A DNA stretch of 64,000 nt from Anaerolineae bacterium (GTDB lineage Bacteria; Chloroflexota; Anaerolineae; Anaerolineales; Villigracilaceae), in the NCBI GenBank assembly GCA_021324435.1, contig JAJPIZ010000028.1, positions 1 through 64,000 on the forward strand, in the 5' to 3' direction. Each line of letters starts with the position of its first letter. The first letter of the stretch is position 1. Below are positions 1-9,609 of the stretch, piece after piece. The position numbers and the translations under genes are program-made. The notes under the pieces are model-generated. The model searched no databases, had not been told where the DNA came from, and worked only from the letters and a program-made list of their open reading frames with translations.

Positions 1-116
1 ACACGGTATAATGATTTCCGGCGCGAGCGTATTTTCTTGTTTAGGTTAGGCATAACCCGAGATTATACGTCTCGCGCCACTCCTTACCCTTTCATGCACC
101 AAAGCCACATTTGGGT
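1..116. other. left-edge non-coding stretch with imperfect hairpin
   Basis: No gene is supported here. Arms at 20-31 and 66-78 (GGCGCGAG against CTCGCGCC, extended by CGTA/TACG with a one-base bulge) can pair around a 34-nt loop. TATAAT-like boxes occur at 7-12 on plus and 61-66 on minus; either could be a promoter, but neither has a visible target gene inside the window. Confidence 0.3.
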
Positions 117-155
117 GTAAAAAGCGCCTGTCACTTTGAAAGTGACAGGCGCTTG
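117..155 (-). terminator. intrinsic terminator of the ClpC-type gene
   Basis: A 16-bp perfect stem (122-137 with 139-154) follows the stop codon on the minus strand and is followed by a run of five T in the minus-strand sense. This is a textbook Rho-independent terminator. Confidence 0.85.
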
Positions 156-159
156 CGTC

Positions 160-2631
160 TTACGCATTGGCCGGCTGTTTGGCTTTCTTGACAGCCTGCG
201 CGGTGTGGAATTTGATTTTATTATTTTTCTCATCCACATCCACCAAAACAGTCGCGCCATCTTTATATTTTCCGCCGAGCAATTCCACCGAAAGCGGACT
301 CTCAACATATTTTTGGATGGCTCTGCGCAGAGGCCGCGCGCCGAAGGCAGGATCATAACCTTCCTTGGCGAGCCACTTGCGCGCCGCGTCAGTCAACTCG
401 ACCTTGATCTGGTACTCGCTTAATCGGTCTTGCACTTCCTTCATCTGCAGGTCAACGATCTGCGCCATCTCTTCGATGGAGAGCGGAGAGAACATGATGA
501 TCTCGTCAATGCGATTGAGGAACTCCGGACGGAAGGTGCCTTTGAGCGCCTTTTCGATCTTATCGTGCGAGTCGCGCTCCTCATCGTCCGTTTTTTGCTG
601 GAGGAAGCCGAGGCTTCCACTCTTTCTCACATACTCGGTGCCCAGATTGGAGGTCATGATCAGAATCGTGTTGCGGAAATCCACCACGTTGCCCTGACCA
701 TCCGTCATACGGCCGTCGTCAAGGATTTGTAACAATGCATTCCAAACTTCGGGATGCGCCTTTTCGATTTCATCGAACAACACCACGCGATACGGGCGGC
801 GGCGAACGGCCTCGGTGAGTTGACCGCCTTCCTCATAACCAACGTAGCCGGGAGGCGCACCGAACAGCCGCGAGACCGTATGCTGTTCGCGATATTCCGA
901 CATGTCCACGCGCACGAGGGCATCCTCGTCATCGAACATGAACCAGGCGAGAGCCTTGGCGAGTTCGGTCTTGCCCACGCCGGAAGGACCGATGAAGATG
1001 AACGACCCAATTGGGCGTGAGGGATCTTTGAGGCCGGAACGCGCACGGCGGATGGCATCCGAGATGGCATGGATGGCTTCGTCCTGACCGATAATGCGTT
1101 CGTGCAGGCGCTCTTCCATTTGCAGGAGTTTCTGCGATTCGCTTTCCATCATCTGACTGACGGGAATCCCCGTCCACTGATGAACGACTTCGGCAATGTC
1201 ATTCACATCCACCACTTCATCGAGTTGATGCTCCGCTTCCCATTTGTCACGCTTGGCGTGATACTCTTCTTCTTTACGCAGACGTTCGACTTTGATCTCA
1301 GCCGCGCGTTGATAATCACGGGCGTTGGAAGCCGCGTCTTCCTCGGCCTGAAGTTTGTCAAGTTCGGCTTTCATATCCTTCAACTCAGGCGGCATGGAAT
1401 ACAAGGCCACGCGCAATTTCGCGGCGGCTTCATCCATCAAGTCAATGGCTTTATCGGGCAGGCGGCGGTCGGTGACGTAACGATCTGCCAGCCGAGCCGC
1501 GGCGACGAGCGCATCGTCCGAGAAGCGGACTTTGTGATGCGCTTCGTAGCGGTCGCGCAATCCCTGAAGCATCTTGATCGTGTCATCCACGGTCGGTTCT
1601 TCAACATAAATTGGCGCGAAGCGTCGTTCGAGCGCGGCATCTTTCTCGATGTATTTATGATATTCATCCAGCGTGGTCGCGCCGATGGTTTGCAATTCAC
1701 CGCGCGCCAGTGCAGGTTTGAGCATGTTGCTCGCGTCCATCGCGCCCTGCGCGGCACCTGCGCCGACGACCGTGTGCAGTTCATCAATCATCATGATAAT
1801 CTCGCCCTGCGCGCGCTGGACTTCTTCGATGACGGCTTTGAGTCTCTCCTCGAATTCGCCGCGGAAGCGCGAACCGGCGATCATCGCGCCGAGGTCAAGC
1901 GCGACGACGCGCTTGCCGGAGAGAATCTCAGGCACATCGTTCGAGGCAATCTTCTGCGCCAGGCCTTCGACGATGGCGGTCTTGCCGACGCCCGCCTCAC
2001 CGATCAGCACCGGGTTGTTCTTGGTGCGGCGCGAAAGGATTTGGATCAGGCGCAGGATTTCATTATCTCTTCCGATAACGGGATCCAGTTTCCCCTCCCG
2101 CGCAAGCTGCGTTAAGTCGCGGGAATATTTTTCGAGCGTGCGGTAACGCGTCTCGGCTTGGGGGTCAGTGACGCGCTGTCCGCCGCGTAAATCCTGAATC
2201 GCATCGTAGACCCGGTCACGGCTCAAACCGGCGGATTCGAGAATACGCGCCGCGGGTGTGTTGCGCTCGGTCAAAATCGCGAGGAAGATATGCTCGGTCG
2301 AGATGTATTCATCCTTGAGGCGGTTGGCTTCCTCGTTGGCGAGGTCAATAATGCGCTTCACGCGCGGGGTAATGAAAATCTGTCCCGCCCCGCCGCCGAA
2401 GATATTGGCCTTCGGGCTGGCGCGCAACGTGGCATCGAGGCGCTCGACAAGCGCGTCGGAACTGACATTCATCTTTTCAAGGATTTGGGGAATCACACCG
2501 CCGGGCTGTTCGATCAACGCCAGCAGAATATGTTCGGTATCAATCTGGTTATGTCCGTAGCGCTGGATAATCTCCGCCGCACGTTGGGCGGCTTCCTGAG
2601 CGCGCTCGGTAAATCGGTCAAATCGCATCAT
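160..2631 (-). CDS. ClpC-type AAA+ unfoldase (first of two paralogs)
   Basis: Hsp100 ATPase of 823 residues that should unfold proteins for ClpP. It has a double Clp-N domain (about 1-150), a first AAA+ module with Walker A GEAGVGKT, a short coiled M-domain with UVR-like sequence (about 415-480), and a second AAA+ module with Walker A GPSGVGKT. The short M-domain and the LGF tripeptide (SLGFLQQ) in the second module, the usual ClpP-docking loop, argue for ClpC rather than ClpB. The start is set at the ATGATG following GGAGG; an in-frame ATG 30 bases upstream lacks a ribosome site. No mcsA/mcsB/ctsR neighbours. A second paralog lies at 43262. clpB remains a less likely label. Confidence 0.93.
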   Translation of the reverse strand: MMRFDRFTERAQEAAQRAAEIIQRYGHNQIDTEHILLALIEQPGGVIPQILEKMNVSSDALVERLDATLRASPKANIFGGGAGQIFITPRVKRIIDLANEEANRLKDEYISTEHIFLAILTERNTPAARILESAGLSRDRVYDAIQDLRGGQRVTDPQAETRYRTLEKYSRDLTQLAREGKLDPVIGRDNEILRLIQILSRRTKNNPVLIGEAGVGKTAIVEGLAQKIASNDVPEILSGKRVVALDLGAMIAGSRFRGEFEERLKAVIEEVQRAQGEIIMMIDELHTVVGAGAAQGAMDASNMLKPALARGELQTIGATTLDEYHKYIEKDAALERRFAPIYVEEPTVDDTIKMLQGLRDRYEAHHKVRFSDDALVAAARLADRYVTDRRLPDKAIDLMDEAAAKLRVALYSMPPELKDMKAELDKLQAEEDAASNARDYQRAAEIKVERLRKEEEYHAKRDKWEAEHQLDEVVDVNDIAEVVHQWTGIPVSQMMESESQKLLQMEERLHERIIGQDEAIHAISDAIRRARSGLKDPSRPIGSFIFIGPSGVGKTELAKALAWFMFDDEDALVRVDMSEYREQHTVSRLFGAPPGYVGYEEGGQLTEAVRRRPYRVVLFDEIEKAHPEVWNALLQILDDGRMTDGQGNVVDFRNTILIMTSNLGTEYVRKSGSLGFLQQKTDDEERDSHDKIEKALKGTFRPEFLNRIDEIIMFSPLSIEEMAQIVDLQMKEVQDRLSEYQIKVELTDAARKWLAKEGYDPAFGARPLRRAIQKYVESPLSVELLGGKYKDGATVLVDVDEKNNKIKFHTAQAVKKAKQPANA

Positions 2632-2725
2632 AGAGGGTTCCTCCACATGAGGGAAGGGCAAAAAAATTCAAGGTATCGTCGGCAGGGCGGCGTTGGTAAT
2701 GCAAGCGGCTGTCGGCGGTGACGGC

Positions 2726-2731
2726 ATTATA
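2726..2731 (-). promoter_or_regulatory. candidate -10 box for the ClpC-type gene
   Basis: TATAAT on the minus strand about 95 bases before the start codon, inside a GC-rich gap. No convincing -35 box is seen, so this is a candidate only. Confidence 0.35.
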
Positions 2732-2809
2732 ACAAATTCAAACCGCCGGGTGGTTTGCGCGGAGTAAGAGTTCCATTAGATTCAGGGCTTGCGGCCAAAA
2801 TACCCATTT

Positions 2810-2867
2810 AATGCCCAGAAAAAACAGGGAACGTAGCGGGCGACCATCTGCCTGACAGTCGCCCGCT
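2810..2867 (-). terminator. intrinsic terminator of dnaK
   Basis: A 10-bp perfect stem (AGCGGGCGAC at 2835-2844 with 2858-2867) lies just after the dnaK stop. On the minus strand a T-run follows at a distance of about 15 bases. Confidence 0.65.
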
Positions 2868-2873
2868 TCAGAG

Positions 2874-4763
2874 TTATTCCTTCACTTCACCTTCAATCAC
2901 ATCGCCATCGGTTGAGCCTCCCGAAGGGCCCCCGCTCTGGCCCTGACCCTGAGGCTGGCCCTGGGCATAAAGTTGCTGGCTCAACGCATGGAAGGCATTC
3001 TGCGCGTCGTCGGTGGCTTTCTTAATCCGGTTGATGTCGTCCGTTTGCGCGGCCTGCTTGAGATCGTTGATCTTGGTTTCGATGTTCGAGCGCTCGTTCG
3101 ACGGCACTTTATCGCCAAGCTCGCGGAGAGTCTTTTCCAATTGATAGGCGAGATTATCCGCGTTATTCTTGGCCTCGATCAACTCACGGCGCTTCTTGTC
3201 TTCGGCTTCATGCTGACGACTTTCCTGCACCATACGGTCAATATCGGCCTTGCTCAAGTTGGTCGAAGCAGTGATGGTCACCTTCTGCTCTTTGCCAGTA
3301 GCCTTGTCTTTGGCAGTCACGTGTAGAATCCCATTGGCATCAATATCAAACGTCACTTCCACTTGCGGGACGCCGCGCGGCGCAGGCGGGATTCCATCCA
3401 GTCGGAATCGTCCGAGCGACATGTTGTCCGCGGCCATCGGGCGTTCGCCCTGCAGAACGTGAATATCCACAGCGGTTTGATTGTCCGCCGCCGTCGAATA
3501 GATTTCGGTTTTGCGGACGGGAATGGTCGTGTTGCGTTCGATCATAGTGGTCATCACACCGCCCAGAGTCTCGACGCCCAGCGAAAGCGGGGTCACATCC
3601 AGCAACAAAATATCTTTGACTTCGCCGCCAAGCACGCCGCCTTGAATGGCCGCGCCGACCGCCACCACTTCATCGGGATTGACGCCCTTGTTCGGCTCTT
3701 TCCCGTTCGTCAACTTGCGCACCAATTCCTGGACCATCGGCATACGAGTCGCGCCGCCAACCAAAACCACTTCGTTCAAATCGGCGGGCGTCATCTTCGC
3801 GTCGCTGAGCGCAGACTCGAACGGCTTGCGGCAACGATTGAGCAAATCTTCAGTCATCTGCTCGAATTTGGCGCGGCTCAATTTCAATTGCAAATGCTTC
3901 GGGCCGGACGCGTCCGCGGTGATGTATGGCAGGTTGATCTCGGTCTCCATCACCGATGACAATTCGATCTTGGCTTTCTCTGCGGCCTCGCGCAAGCGCT
4001 GTAACGCCTGACGATCATTGCGAAGATCAATACCCTGATCCTTTTTGAACTCATCCGCGGCCCAATTGACGATTCGCTGATCCCAGTCATCGCCGCCGAG
4101 GTGAGTGTCACCGTTCGTGGCCTTGACCTCGATCACGCCCTCGCCCACTTGCAGAACCGACACATCGAACGTTCCGCCGCCGAGGTCGAAAACCAGTATC
4201 GTCTCATCCTTCTTTTTATCGAGGCCATATGCTAGCGCAGAAGCCGTCGGCTCGTTGATAATGCGCATCACTTCAAGACCGGCGATCTTGCCCGCGTCCT
4301 TCGTGGCCTGGCGCTGGCTGTCGTTGAAATACGCAGGGACAGTGATGACGGCTTGCGTCACCGGTCCGCCGAGATAGGCCTCGGCATCGGCTTTGAGTTT
4401 GGCCAAAATCATCGCGCTGATTTCCTGTGGGCTGTACTCGCGATTCGTGATCGGGATCTTCACTTTCACATCGTTTGCAGGACCCTTCACGACTTCATAA
4501 GGCACCATCTTGCGTTCGACCTCGGTCTCTTCGTAGTGACGACCGATGAAACGCTTGATGGAATAGATTGTATTTTCCGAGTTGACCACAGCCTGCCGCT
4601 TCGCGGTCTGACCGACGAGGCGCTCGCCGTTCTTGTTGAACGCCACCACCGAAGGACATAAACGTCCGCCCTCGGCAGTGGGAATGACCGTTGGCTGGCC
4701 GCCTTCCATGACGGCTACAACGCTGTTGGTGGTGCCCAGGTCAATCCCAATAATTTTTCCCAT
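2874..4763 (-). CDS. dnaK: molecular chaperone DnaK (Hsp70)
   Basis: Hsp70 of 629 residues, full length for the family. The ATPase domain opens with [17 protein letters not shown] and carries [13 protein letters not shown] and the phosphate-binding [13 protein letters not shown]. The substrate domain contains the ERNTTIPV and [15 protein letters not shown] signatures. The lid ends in a Gly/Gln-rich tail and VIEGEVKE. The start has AAAGGAGT at good spacing. grpE and dnaJ are not adjacent; a CbpA/DnaJ-like gene without zinc finger lies at 26368. No CIRCE element was found upstream. Confidence 0.98.
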   Translation of the reverse strand: MGKIIGIDLGTTNSVVAVMEGGQPTVIPTAEGGRLCPSVVAFNKNGERLVGQTAKRQAVVNSENTIYSIKRFIGRHYEETEVERKMVPYEVVKGPANDVKVKIPITNREYSPQEISAMILAKLKADAEAYLGGPVTQAVITVPAYFNDSQRQATKDAGKIAGLEVMRIINEPTASALAYGLDKKKDETILVFDLGGGTFDVSVLQVGEGVIEVKATNGDTHLGGDDWDQRIVNWAADEFKKDQGIDLRNDRQALQRLREAAEKAKIELSSVMETEINLPYITADASGPKHLQLKLSRAKFEQMTEDLLNRCRKPFESALSDAKMTPADLNEVVLVGGATRMPMVQELVRKLTNGKEPNKGVNPDEVVAVGAAIQGGVLGGEVKDILLLDVTPLSLGVETLGGVMTTMIERNTTIPVRKTEIYSTAADNQTAVDIHVLQGERPMAADNMSLGRFRLDGIPPAPRGVPQVEVTFDIDANGILHVTAKDKATGKEQKVTITASTNLSKADIDRMVQESRQHEAEDKKRRELIEAKNNADNLAYQLEKTLRELGDKVPSNERSNIETKINDLKQAAQTDDINRIKKATDDAQNAFHALSQQLYAQGQPQGQGQSGGPSGGSTDGDVIEGEVKE

Positions 4764-4788
4764 GGCAAATACTCCTTTGTCTCATTAC

Positions 4789-4817
4789 GTCATTGCAAGT
4801 CTTCGAGAAGCAATGAC
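4789..4817. repeat. short GTCATTGC inverted repeat
   Basis: GTCATTGC and GCAATGAC flank 13 bases containing CTTCGAG. It is a reduced copy of the element seen at 11391, 12407 and 38891. It lies in the dnaK upstream gap. Confidence 0.6.
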
Positions 4818-4987
4818 ACAGAGTAATTTCTGCATAGGATAACTGACGTGTGAAAGAAAAACGTTAACGCTGTGTAGAAATTGCGTTTGACCTCAGCCCC
4901 ATCCCCTTCCGCCATTCGGGCACCCCAAAAATACGACGATGAAAATTTCAAATGCGCATTCAAAATCTAGATCGTCGCATTTGGGGG

Positions 4988-5731
4988 TTATGGCTCGCTT
5001 ACTCGTACCCAATCGAACCCAATCAACAGCGGCGCGGACTCGAACGACGCGGCGGCAAGGCCGATCTTTCCGCTTTTTAAACCATAGCGCGTCTCCTGCC
5101 ACTTGCGCAATTGCGCGCCGTTGATAAACGGCGTCAAAACGTCGCCTTCGCAAGATAGACCGATCTCGTTCGCGTCGCTTTTGATTTTGTCCGAGAAGCC
5201 GCGATACATGGGCTTGTAACGCGCCACACCCTGTGCCAGCCATTGACCAAATAACAAAGTGTACGTCCCGTCGGGATAAATATCGAACTCATACCAGCCA
5301 CTCGCTTCGCTGTAACGACAGACAATTCCCGCCGCGCCGCCATCTCCCGAAAGATTATCGGCTTGCGCGTCGACTCGGACATCAACATATTCCTGCGCGT
5401 CATAAGTCGCATAGGCCCATTGATTCGTCGCGGATAAGTTGAAGACGAGGAATCCCGATCTAATTTCCCGACCCAAGGCCGGCTGGCCGTTATCCATTTG
5501 CTGAAAGGACCAGTTGAGCAGGGCTCCGTCAAATTCTTCGGTGAAGACGCGCGGCGCAGGGATGAGAGTCTCTGTCGGCGCGGCAGTTGGCGGAATCAGG
5601 GTTGGAGTGGAAGAAGGTTCAATCAACGACACGCCGGTTGAAGTCGGAGGAAGAGGTGTGGTTGTCGTCGCAGGTGAACAAGATATCAAAAGAAGAACTA
5701 GAATGAAAAGCGCGGTATGTTTTAGAGTCAT
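4988..5731 (-). CDS. lipoprotein with Thr/Pro linker and jelly-roll-like domain
   Basis: A 247-residue secreted lipoprotein. The hydrophobic signal ends in the lipobox LISC with Cys18 as lipidation site, followed by a Thr/Pro-rich spacer to about residue 58. The globular part (about 60-247) is rich in beta strands and aromatic residues and resembles concanavalin/LamG-like domains of the DUF1080 kind (fold guess only). The open frame continues 165 bases upstream into the ssrA gene; I start at MTLKHTALF because only that gives a signal peptide. Ligand and role are unknown. Confidence 0.8.
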   Translation of the reverse strand: MTLKHTALFILVLLLISCSPATTTTPLPPTSTGVSLIEPSSTPTLIPPTAAPTETLIPAPRVFTEEFDGALLNWSFQQMDNGQPALGREIRSGFLVFNLSATNQWAYATYDAQEYVDVRVDAQADNLSGDGGAAGIVCRYSEASGWYEFDIYPDGTYTLLFGQWLAQGVARYKPMYRGFSDKIKSDANEIGLSCEGDVLTPFINGAQLRKWQETRYGLKSGKIGLAAASFESAPLLIGFDWVRVSEP

Positions 5732-5744
5732 AATATCCAATGAT

Positions 5745-5775
5745 AACAAAACACACGGCCTTAAGGCCGTGTGTT
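5745..5775 (-). terminator. terminator of ssrA
   Basis: A 24-base perfect palindrome at 5751-5774 (arm ACACACGGCCTT) begins four bases after the tmRNA 3' end on the minus strand and is followed by TTTGTT. Confidence 0.8.
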
Positions 5776-5778
5776 GAG

Positions 5779-6159
5779 TGGAGATGGCGGGAATCGAACC
5801 CGCGTCCGAAAGATTCGACCCTCGGAAATCTACGAGCGTAGCCTGCCGATTTTCGTCACCGCAGGGATCTCGGCGGGCTAGTAACCCTGCGGCCATCCGC
5901 TCTTCTTAGGCGCATTCAGCGGAGTCGTGCGCGGCACTCCACCATTGTCTCGCCCGGTCCGTCACCGGGTGGAGCACGGGGACGGCGGATGCAGTCTCAT
6001 CGAGGAGACTGTACCGTTATGATCTCACCTTAAGCGGCGAGGGGCATAGCGGCATAGGAAGTGTTGTTGGCACTTAAAGTTTTGCGCGGATTTTACGAGG
6101 TCGGCGCCGCTCGGCTCGCATTCCGGGACCAGCCTCTCCCGTCGAAGCCTGTCATCCCC
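5779..6159 (-). ncRNA. ssrA: transfer-messenger RNA (ssrA)
   Basis: One-piece tmRNA of about 381 nt that rescues stalled ribosomes. The 5' end GGGGATGACAGGCTTCGACG and the 3' end CGGGTTCGATTCCCGCC, then ATCTCC, are diagnostic: GGGGATG pairs with CATCTCC as the acceptor stem, and the T-arm has GTTCGATTC. The message part (6071 down to 6030) reads GCC AAC AAC ... CTC GCC GCT TAA and encodes the tag ANNTSYAAMPLAA. After the discriminator A the genome reads CTC, so the CCA end is not encoded and must be added. GC-rich paired blocks after the tag fit the pseudoknots. Confidence 0.95.
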
Positions 6160-6354
6160 AAAATGACGGGGCCTGCCCGTTGCGTTTTGGATTATAGCAC
6201 AGGCGCATTAGAGAAATTGGCCGCAGAGACCCCAGTGCCCACTGCGTCCTTTTTTCTCAATACTCTTCGTGTTCCCTGCGGCAACATATTATTCACCTTT
6301 ATCAACTTGCCTGAACATTCGCTTTATGCTAGACTTCATTCGAGAAGCAATGCG

Positions 6355-7524
6355 ATGGCCGAAAAAATTCTGATCGTTGACGATGACGTGGACACTTTGC
6401 GGTTGGTGGGGCTGATGCTCCAGCGACAAGGCTATCAGATTAGCGCGGCCACCAACGGCGAACAAGGGCTGGCAAAAGCCTTCGAGGAAAAGCCCGACAT
6501 CATTTTATTGGATGTGATGATGCCCGACATGGACGGCTATGAAGTCGCGCGCCGCCTTCGCAAGAATCCGGCCACGCAGACCACGCCGATTCTGATGTTC
6601 ACTGCCAAGACTCAACTCGACGACAAGGTCACCGGCTTCGAGGCAGGCGCAGACGATTATTTGACCAAGCCGACTCATCCTGCAGAATTACAGGCGCACA
6701 TCCGCGCTTTGCTTTCGCGTGTAAGTCCCAAAAAGACCGAGGAACTGGACACGGCCTCGCACGAACATCACGGTTGTGTGATTGGAATCCTGGCGGCGCG
6801 CGGCGGCCTGGGCGTCTCGACTCTGGCGGCCAACCTGGCAGGCGCATTGTTCAGCCGCACGCATGCAGATATCATTTTGGCAGAACTCACGCCGGGGCAA
6901 GGCACGCTCGGCATGGACCTCGGAGCCGGGAATCAAAAAGGATTGAACGACCTGCTTTCCGGCACATCCGCGGAGATCACGCGTGAGAAAGTGGAGTCCC
7001 TGCTCGTGCCGCATAGTTCGGGATTGAAACTACTTCTGGCATCTGAAAACCCGCGCGATATTCAACTGACAAGTCAGATCAATCATTATGAAGTCCTCGT
7101 CTCGCGCCTTGCAACGCTGGGGCGCTTCATCATTCTCGACCTCGGATCGGGGATGCCGCCCTTTGTGCAAAAAATCCTTCCGCTGTGCACCGAGCGGATC
7201 GTGGTCATCGAAGGCATGCCCAACACCATCGCGCACACCAAAATGCTGATTGATGAAATCGCCAATCTCGGCATTGATCGTTTGAGCATCAGCGTAGTGC
7301 TGAACAACCGCATCCGCACCGAGGCGCAGATGTCGTGGACGGATGTGCAAAAAGAACTCGGGCATTCGATCTCGACCACACTCACGCCTGCGCCGGAAAT
7401 GTTTTTGGCGGCGACGCGCGTCCACACCCCCGCCATCTTTTCCCAGCCCACCAACGTCACTTCACAACAAATCCTCAAAATCGCCGACCAAATTCTCGAA
7501 CGAGAAAAAGCGGCTGCAAAATGA
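6355..7524 (+). CDS. response regulator with CpaE/MinD-like ATPase domain
   Basis: A 389-residue fusion. Residues 1-125 form a CheY-like receiver with the acidic pocket VDDD and phospho-acceptor Asp53 (LLDVMMPD). Residues about 140-385 are a SIMIBI/ParA-type ATPase with deviant Walker A ARGGLGVST, as in CpaE proteins, which position pilus or Flp machinery in other bacteria. The start is the ATG before AEKILIVDDD; the frame is open upstream but that part overlaps ssrA. It overlaps the sirtuin gene by 4 bases (ATGA). No pilus genes are near, so a pilus role is not supported. The partner kinase may be the histidine kinase two genes downstream. Confidence 0.88.
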   Translation: MAEKILIVDDDVDTLRLVGLMLQRQGYQISAATNGEQGLAKAFEEKPDIILLDVMMPDMDGYEVARRLRKNPATQTTPILMFTAKTQLDDKVTGFEAGADDYLTKPTHPAELQAHIRALLSRVSPKKTEELDTASHEHHGCVIGILAARGGLGVSTLAANLAGALFSRTHADIILAELTPGQGTLGMDLGAGNQKGLNDLLSGTSAEITREKVESLLVPHSSGLKLLLASENPRDIQLTSQINHYEVLVSRLATLGRFIILDLGSGMPPFVQKILPLCTERIVVIEGMPNTIAHTKMLIDEIANLGIDRLSISVVLNNRIRTEAQMSWTDVQKELGHSISTTLTPAPEMFLAATRVHTPAIFSQPTNVTSQQILKIADQILEREKAAAK

Positions 7525-8297
7525 GGTTCTTTCCGACTTCAGTGCAGGATGGCATCGAGTTCGCGGCGGAGTTGTTTCGCAGGGCAAAGCGGGCTGTCGT
7601 TCTCACCGGGGCGGGAATCTCCACGCCATCGGGCATCCCCGATTTCAGGTCGGAGGGAACCGGTTTATGGTCCCGCGATGAACCGATGGAGGTCGCGTCA
7701 CTGACCACGTTCCGGACGAATCCCGAAAAGTTCTACGCGTGGTTCCGGCCGCTGGCGAGTCAAATCTTCGACGCAAAACCGAATCGGGCGCACTTTGCGC
7801 TGGCCCAACTCGAACAAGCCGGACACATCCGCTCCGTGGCAACGCAAAACATTGACATGCTTCATCAAAAGGCAGGCTCGAAAAAAGTGATCGAACTGCA
7901 CGGCACATCAGCGACGCTTTCATGCACACAGTGTTTTCATCAATGGGAATCGTCTCCATATTTGAAGCCGTTCGTTGAAAAAGGCGAAATTCCTCATTGC
8001 CCAAATTGTGGCGCAGTGCTCAAGCCGGATGTGATTTTGTTCGGCGAGCAATTGCCGCAAAAGGCGTGGTTCGAAGCGCAACGTGATTCCCGCGCTTGTG
8101 ATTTAATGGTGGTGGCCGGTTCGTCTTTGGAGGTTATGCCGGTGGCAGGCCTGCCGATGCAGGCGCTGGACCGAGGCGCGCACCTGGTCATCATCAACAA
8201 CACACCGACGTATCTCGATGTACGCGCCGACAGCGTTCTTCGAGGCGACGTGGCAGAAATTATTCCCGCAATCGCGGAGCAGGTAACTCATGGCTGA
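7521..8297 (+). CDS. Sir2-family NAD-dependent protein deacylase
   Basis: Sirtuin of 258 residues that removes acyl groups from protein lysines using NAD. Signature parts are GAGISTPSGIPDFRS (NAD binding), TQNIDMLH, the catalytic His in ELHG, a zinc ribbon from two Cys pairs (CTQC and CPNC), GEQLP, and the NNTPT stretch near the C-terminus. The start ATG overlaps the stop of the preceding regulator, and the stop overlaps the next start by 8 bases, so the three genes are translationally coupled. The zinc Cys pairs fit an ordinary deacetylase or deacylase; acyl preference cannot be told. Confidence 0.95.
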   Translation: MRFFPTSVQDGIEFAAELFRRAKRAVVLTGAGISTPSGIPDFRSEGTGLWSRDEPMEVASLTTFRTNPEKFYAWFRPLASQIFDAKPNRAHFALAQLEQAGHIRSVATQNIDMLHQKAGSKKVIELHGTSATLSCTQCFHQWESSPYLKPFVEKGEIPHCPNCGAVLKPDVILFGEQLPQKAWFEAQRDSRACDLMVVAGSSLEVMPVAGLPMQALDRGAHLVIINNTPTYLDVRADSVLRGDVAEIIPAIAEQVTHG

Positions 8298-9495
8298 AAT
8301 AAAAACGGAACGTTTGGATGGGTATCGCAGGCTGATCGAGATCGCGCGCGATCTCGCCTCCACTCTCGACCTGGACATTTTGCTCGAACGAATCGTGCGC
8401 GCCGCGGCGGAAGTCAGCGGCTCGGAAGCGGCTTCGATTCTGCTCTACGACAACCTGACGCAACAACTTTATTTTCAAGTGGCGACCAACCTCGACGAGC
8501 CGACCATGCGCGGCGTAATCGTCCCGCTGGATGGAAGCATCGCAGGCTGGATCGTGCTGAACCGTAAATCAGTGCGCATCACCAATGCGCAGGATGACCC
8601 GCGCTTCTTTGGCATCGTGGATCAAATGTCGGGGCGCCCCACTCATTCATTGATCGGCGTACCATTGATCACGAAGAACAAAGTGGTCGGCGTGCTTGAA
8701 GCGTTGAACAAGGAACGCGGCAAGTTCACCGAGGGCGACGAGTCATTGCTCTCGGTATTGGGCGCGCAGGCCGCGGTCGCGATCGAGAACGCGCGCTTGT
8801 TCCAGCAATCGGACCTGATCTCGGAGTTCGTCCATGAATTGCGCACTCCGCTGGCCTCGCTCAGCACCGCCACCTATTTACTGCTGCGGCCGGAAATGGC
8901 GCGCGAACAACAGGAGCAGATCATCAACAATATTCACAGCGAGACTCTGCGATTGAACTCATTGGCCTCCTCCTTCCTCGATCTGGCCCGGCTCGAATCG
9001 GGACGTGTGCAATTCCGCAAGACCTTATTCAACGTCTCAGACCTGCTATTCGAATGCAAAGACATCATGAACTCGAAGGCTGAAGAGGAAAAAATCCAAA
9101 TCAAAATCGAATCCGCGGATGACCTTCCGACCTTCGAAGCCGACCGCGACAAGATCAAGCAGGTGGTTTTGAACTTGTTGAGCAACGCCATCAAATACAA
9201 TCGTCCCGGCGGGAGCGTAACGCTGAGCGCAGGCGCGAGCGAAAAAGAAGTTTGCATTTCGGTTCAAGACACAGGCGTTGGAATTCCCGAAGAAGCTGTG
9301 CCGCATCTTTTCGAGAAGTTCTACCGGGTGCGCGAGACGGAAGGCAAAGTCGCTGGCACCGGCCTCGGACTTTCCATCTGCAAGCAGATCGTGCAAGGTC
9401 ACGGCGGGCGGATGGAGGTCAAGAGCAAATTGGGCGCGGGGACTTCGTTCTGTTTCTTCCTGCCAAGATCGGGAAAGACGATGCTAAGGCAGTAA
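8290..9495 (+). CDS. GAF-domain sensor histidine kinase
   Basis: Cytosolic sensor kinase of 401 residues without membrane segments. A GAF domain occupies about 15-170, the dimerisation/HisKA helix holds His182 in EFVHELRTP, and the HATPase module carries the N box (LLSNAIKYN), G1 DTGVGIP, F box LFEKFYRV and G2 GTGLGLSICK. It is the last gene of the operon with the CpaE-like regulator and the sirtuin, overlapping the latter by 8 bases, so it probably phosphorylates that regulator. The ligand of the GAF domain is unknown. Confidence 0.93.
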   Translation: MAEIKTERLDGYRRLIEIARDLASTLDLDILLERIVRAAAEVSGSEAASILLYDNLTQQLYFQVATNLDEPTMRGVIVPLDGSIAGWIVLNRKSVRITNAQDDPRFFGIVDQMSGRPTHSLIGVPLITKNKVVGVLEALNKERGKFTEGDESLLSVLGAQAAVAIENARLFQQSDLISEFVHELRTPLASLSTATYLLLRPEMAREQQEQIINNIHSETLRLNSLASSFLDLARLESGRVQFRKTLFNVSDLLFECKDIMNSKAEEEKIQIKIESADDLPTFEADRDKIKQVVLNLLSNAIKYNRPGGSVTLSAGASEKEVCISVQDTGVGIPEEAVPHLFEKFYRVRETEGKVAGTGLGLSICKQIVQGHGGRMEVKSKLGAGTSFCFFLPRSGKTMLRQ

Positions 9496-9500
9496 TCAAA

Positions 9501-9528
9501 CCTCCCGCAGTACTGCGGGAGGTTTTTT
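9501..9528 (+). terminator. strong intrinsic terminator of the 6355-9495 operon
   Basis: Perfect 10-bp stem CCTCCCGCAG/CTGCGGGAGG with a 2-nt centre, followed by six T. Confidence 0.92.
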
Positions 9529-9529
9529 G

Positions 9530-9608
9530 AAAGAGATTCTTAACGCGAAATCATCAAGGAGCAAAGTTTCTGTATTTTCTTTGCGAATTTGCGCCTTTGC
9601 GTCGTTTT
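9530..9608. repeat. AACGC...GCAAAG-type intergenic repeat
   Basis: Imperfect inverted repeat built from TTAACGCGAAA and GGAGCAAAG on one side and CTTTGCG...CCTTTGCGTCG on the other. It belongs with the short dyads also seen at 14815, 27282, 35551, 39949 and 41527. It fills the gap between two convergent genes. Confidence 0.55.
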
Positions 9609-9609
9609 C

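Noticed and set aside
1069-2115. 348-codon plus-strand open frame opposite the ClpC-type gene
   Set aside because: It is the complement of a GC-rich conserved gene, has no ribosome site and its sequence resembles no protein; it is a shadow frame.
4764-4987. CIRCE or HrcA operator before dnaK
   Set aside because: No TTAGCACTC/GAGTGCTAA dyad was found in the gap.
5732-5896. N-terminal extension of the lipoprotein at 4988
   Set aside because: The extra 55 codons fall in the ssrA 3' part; the true start gives a signal peptide and lipobox.
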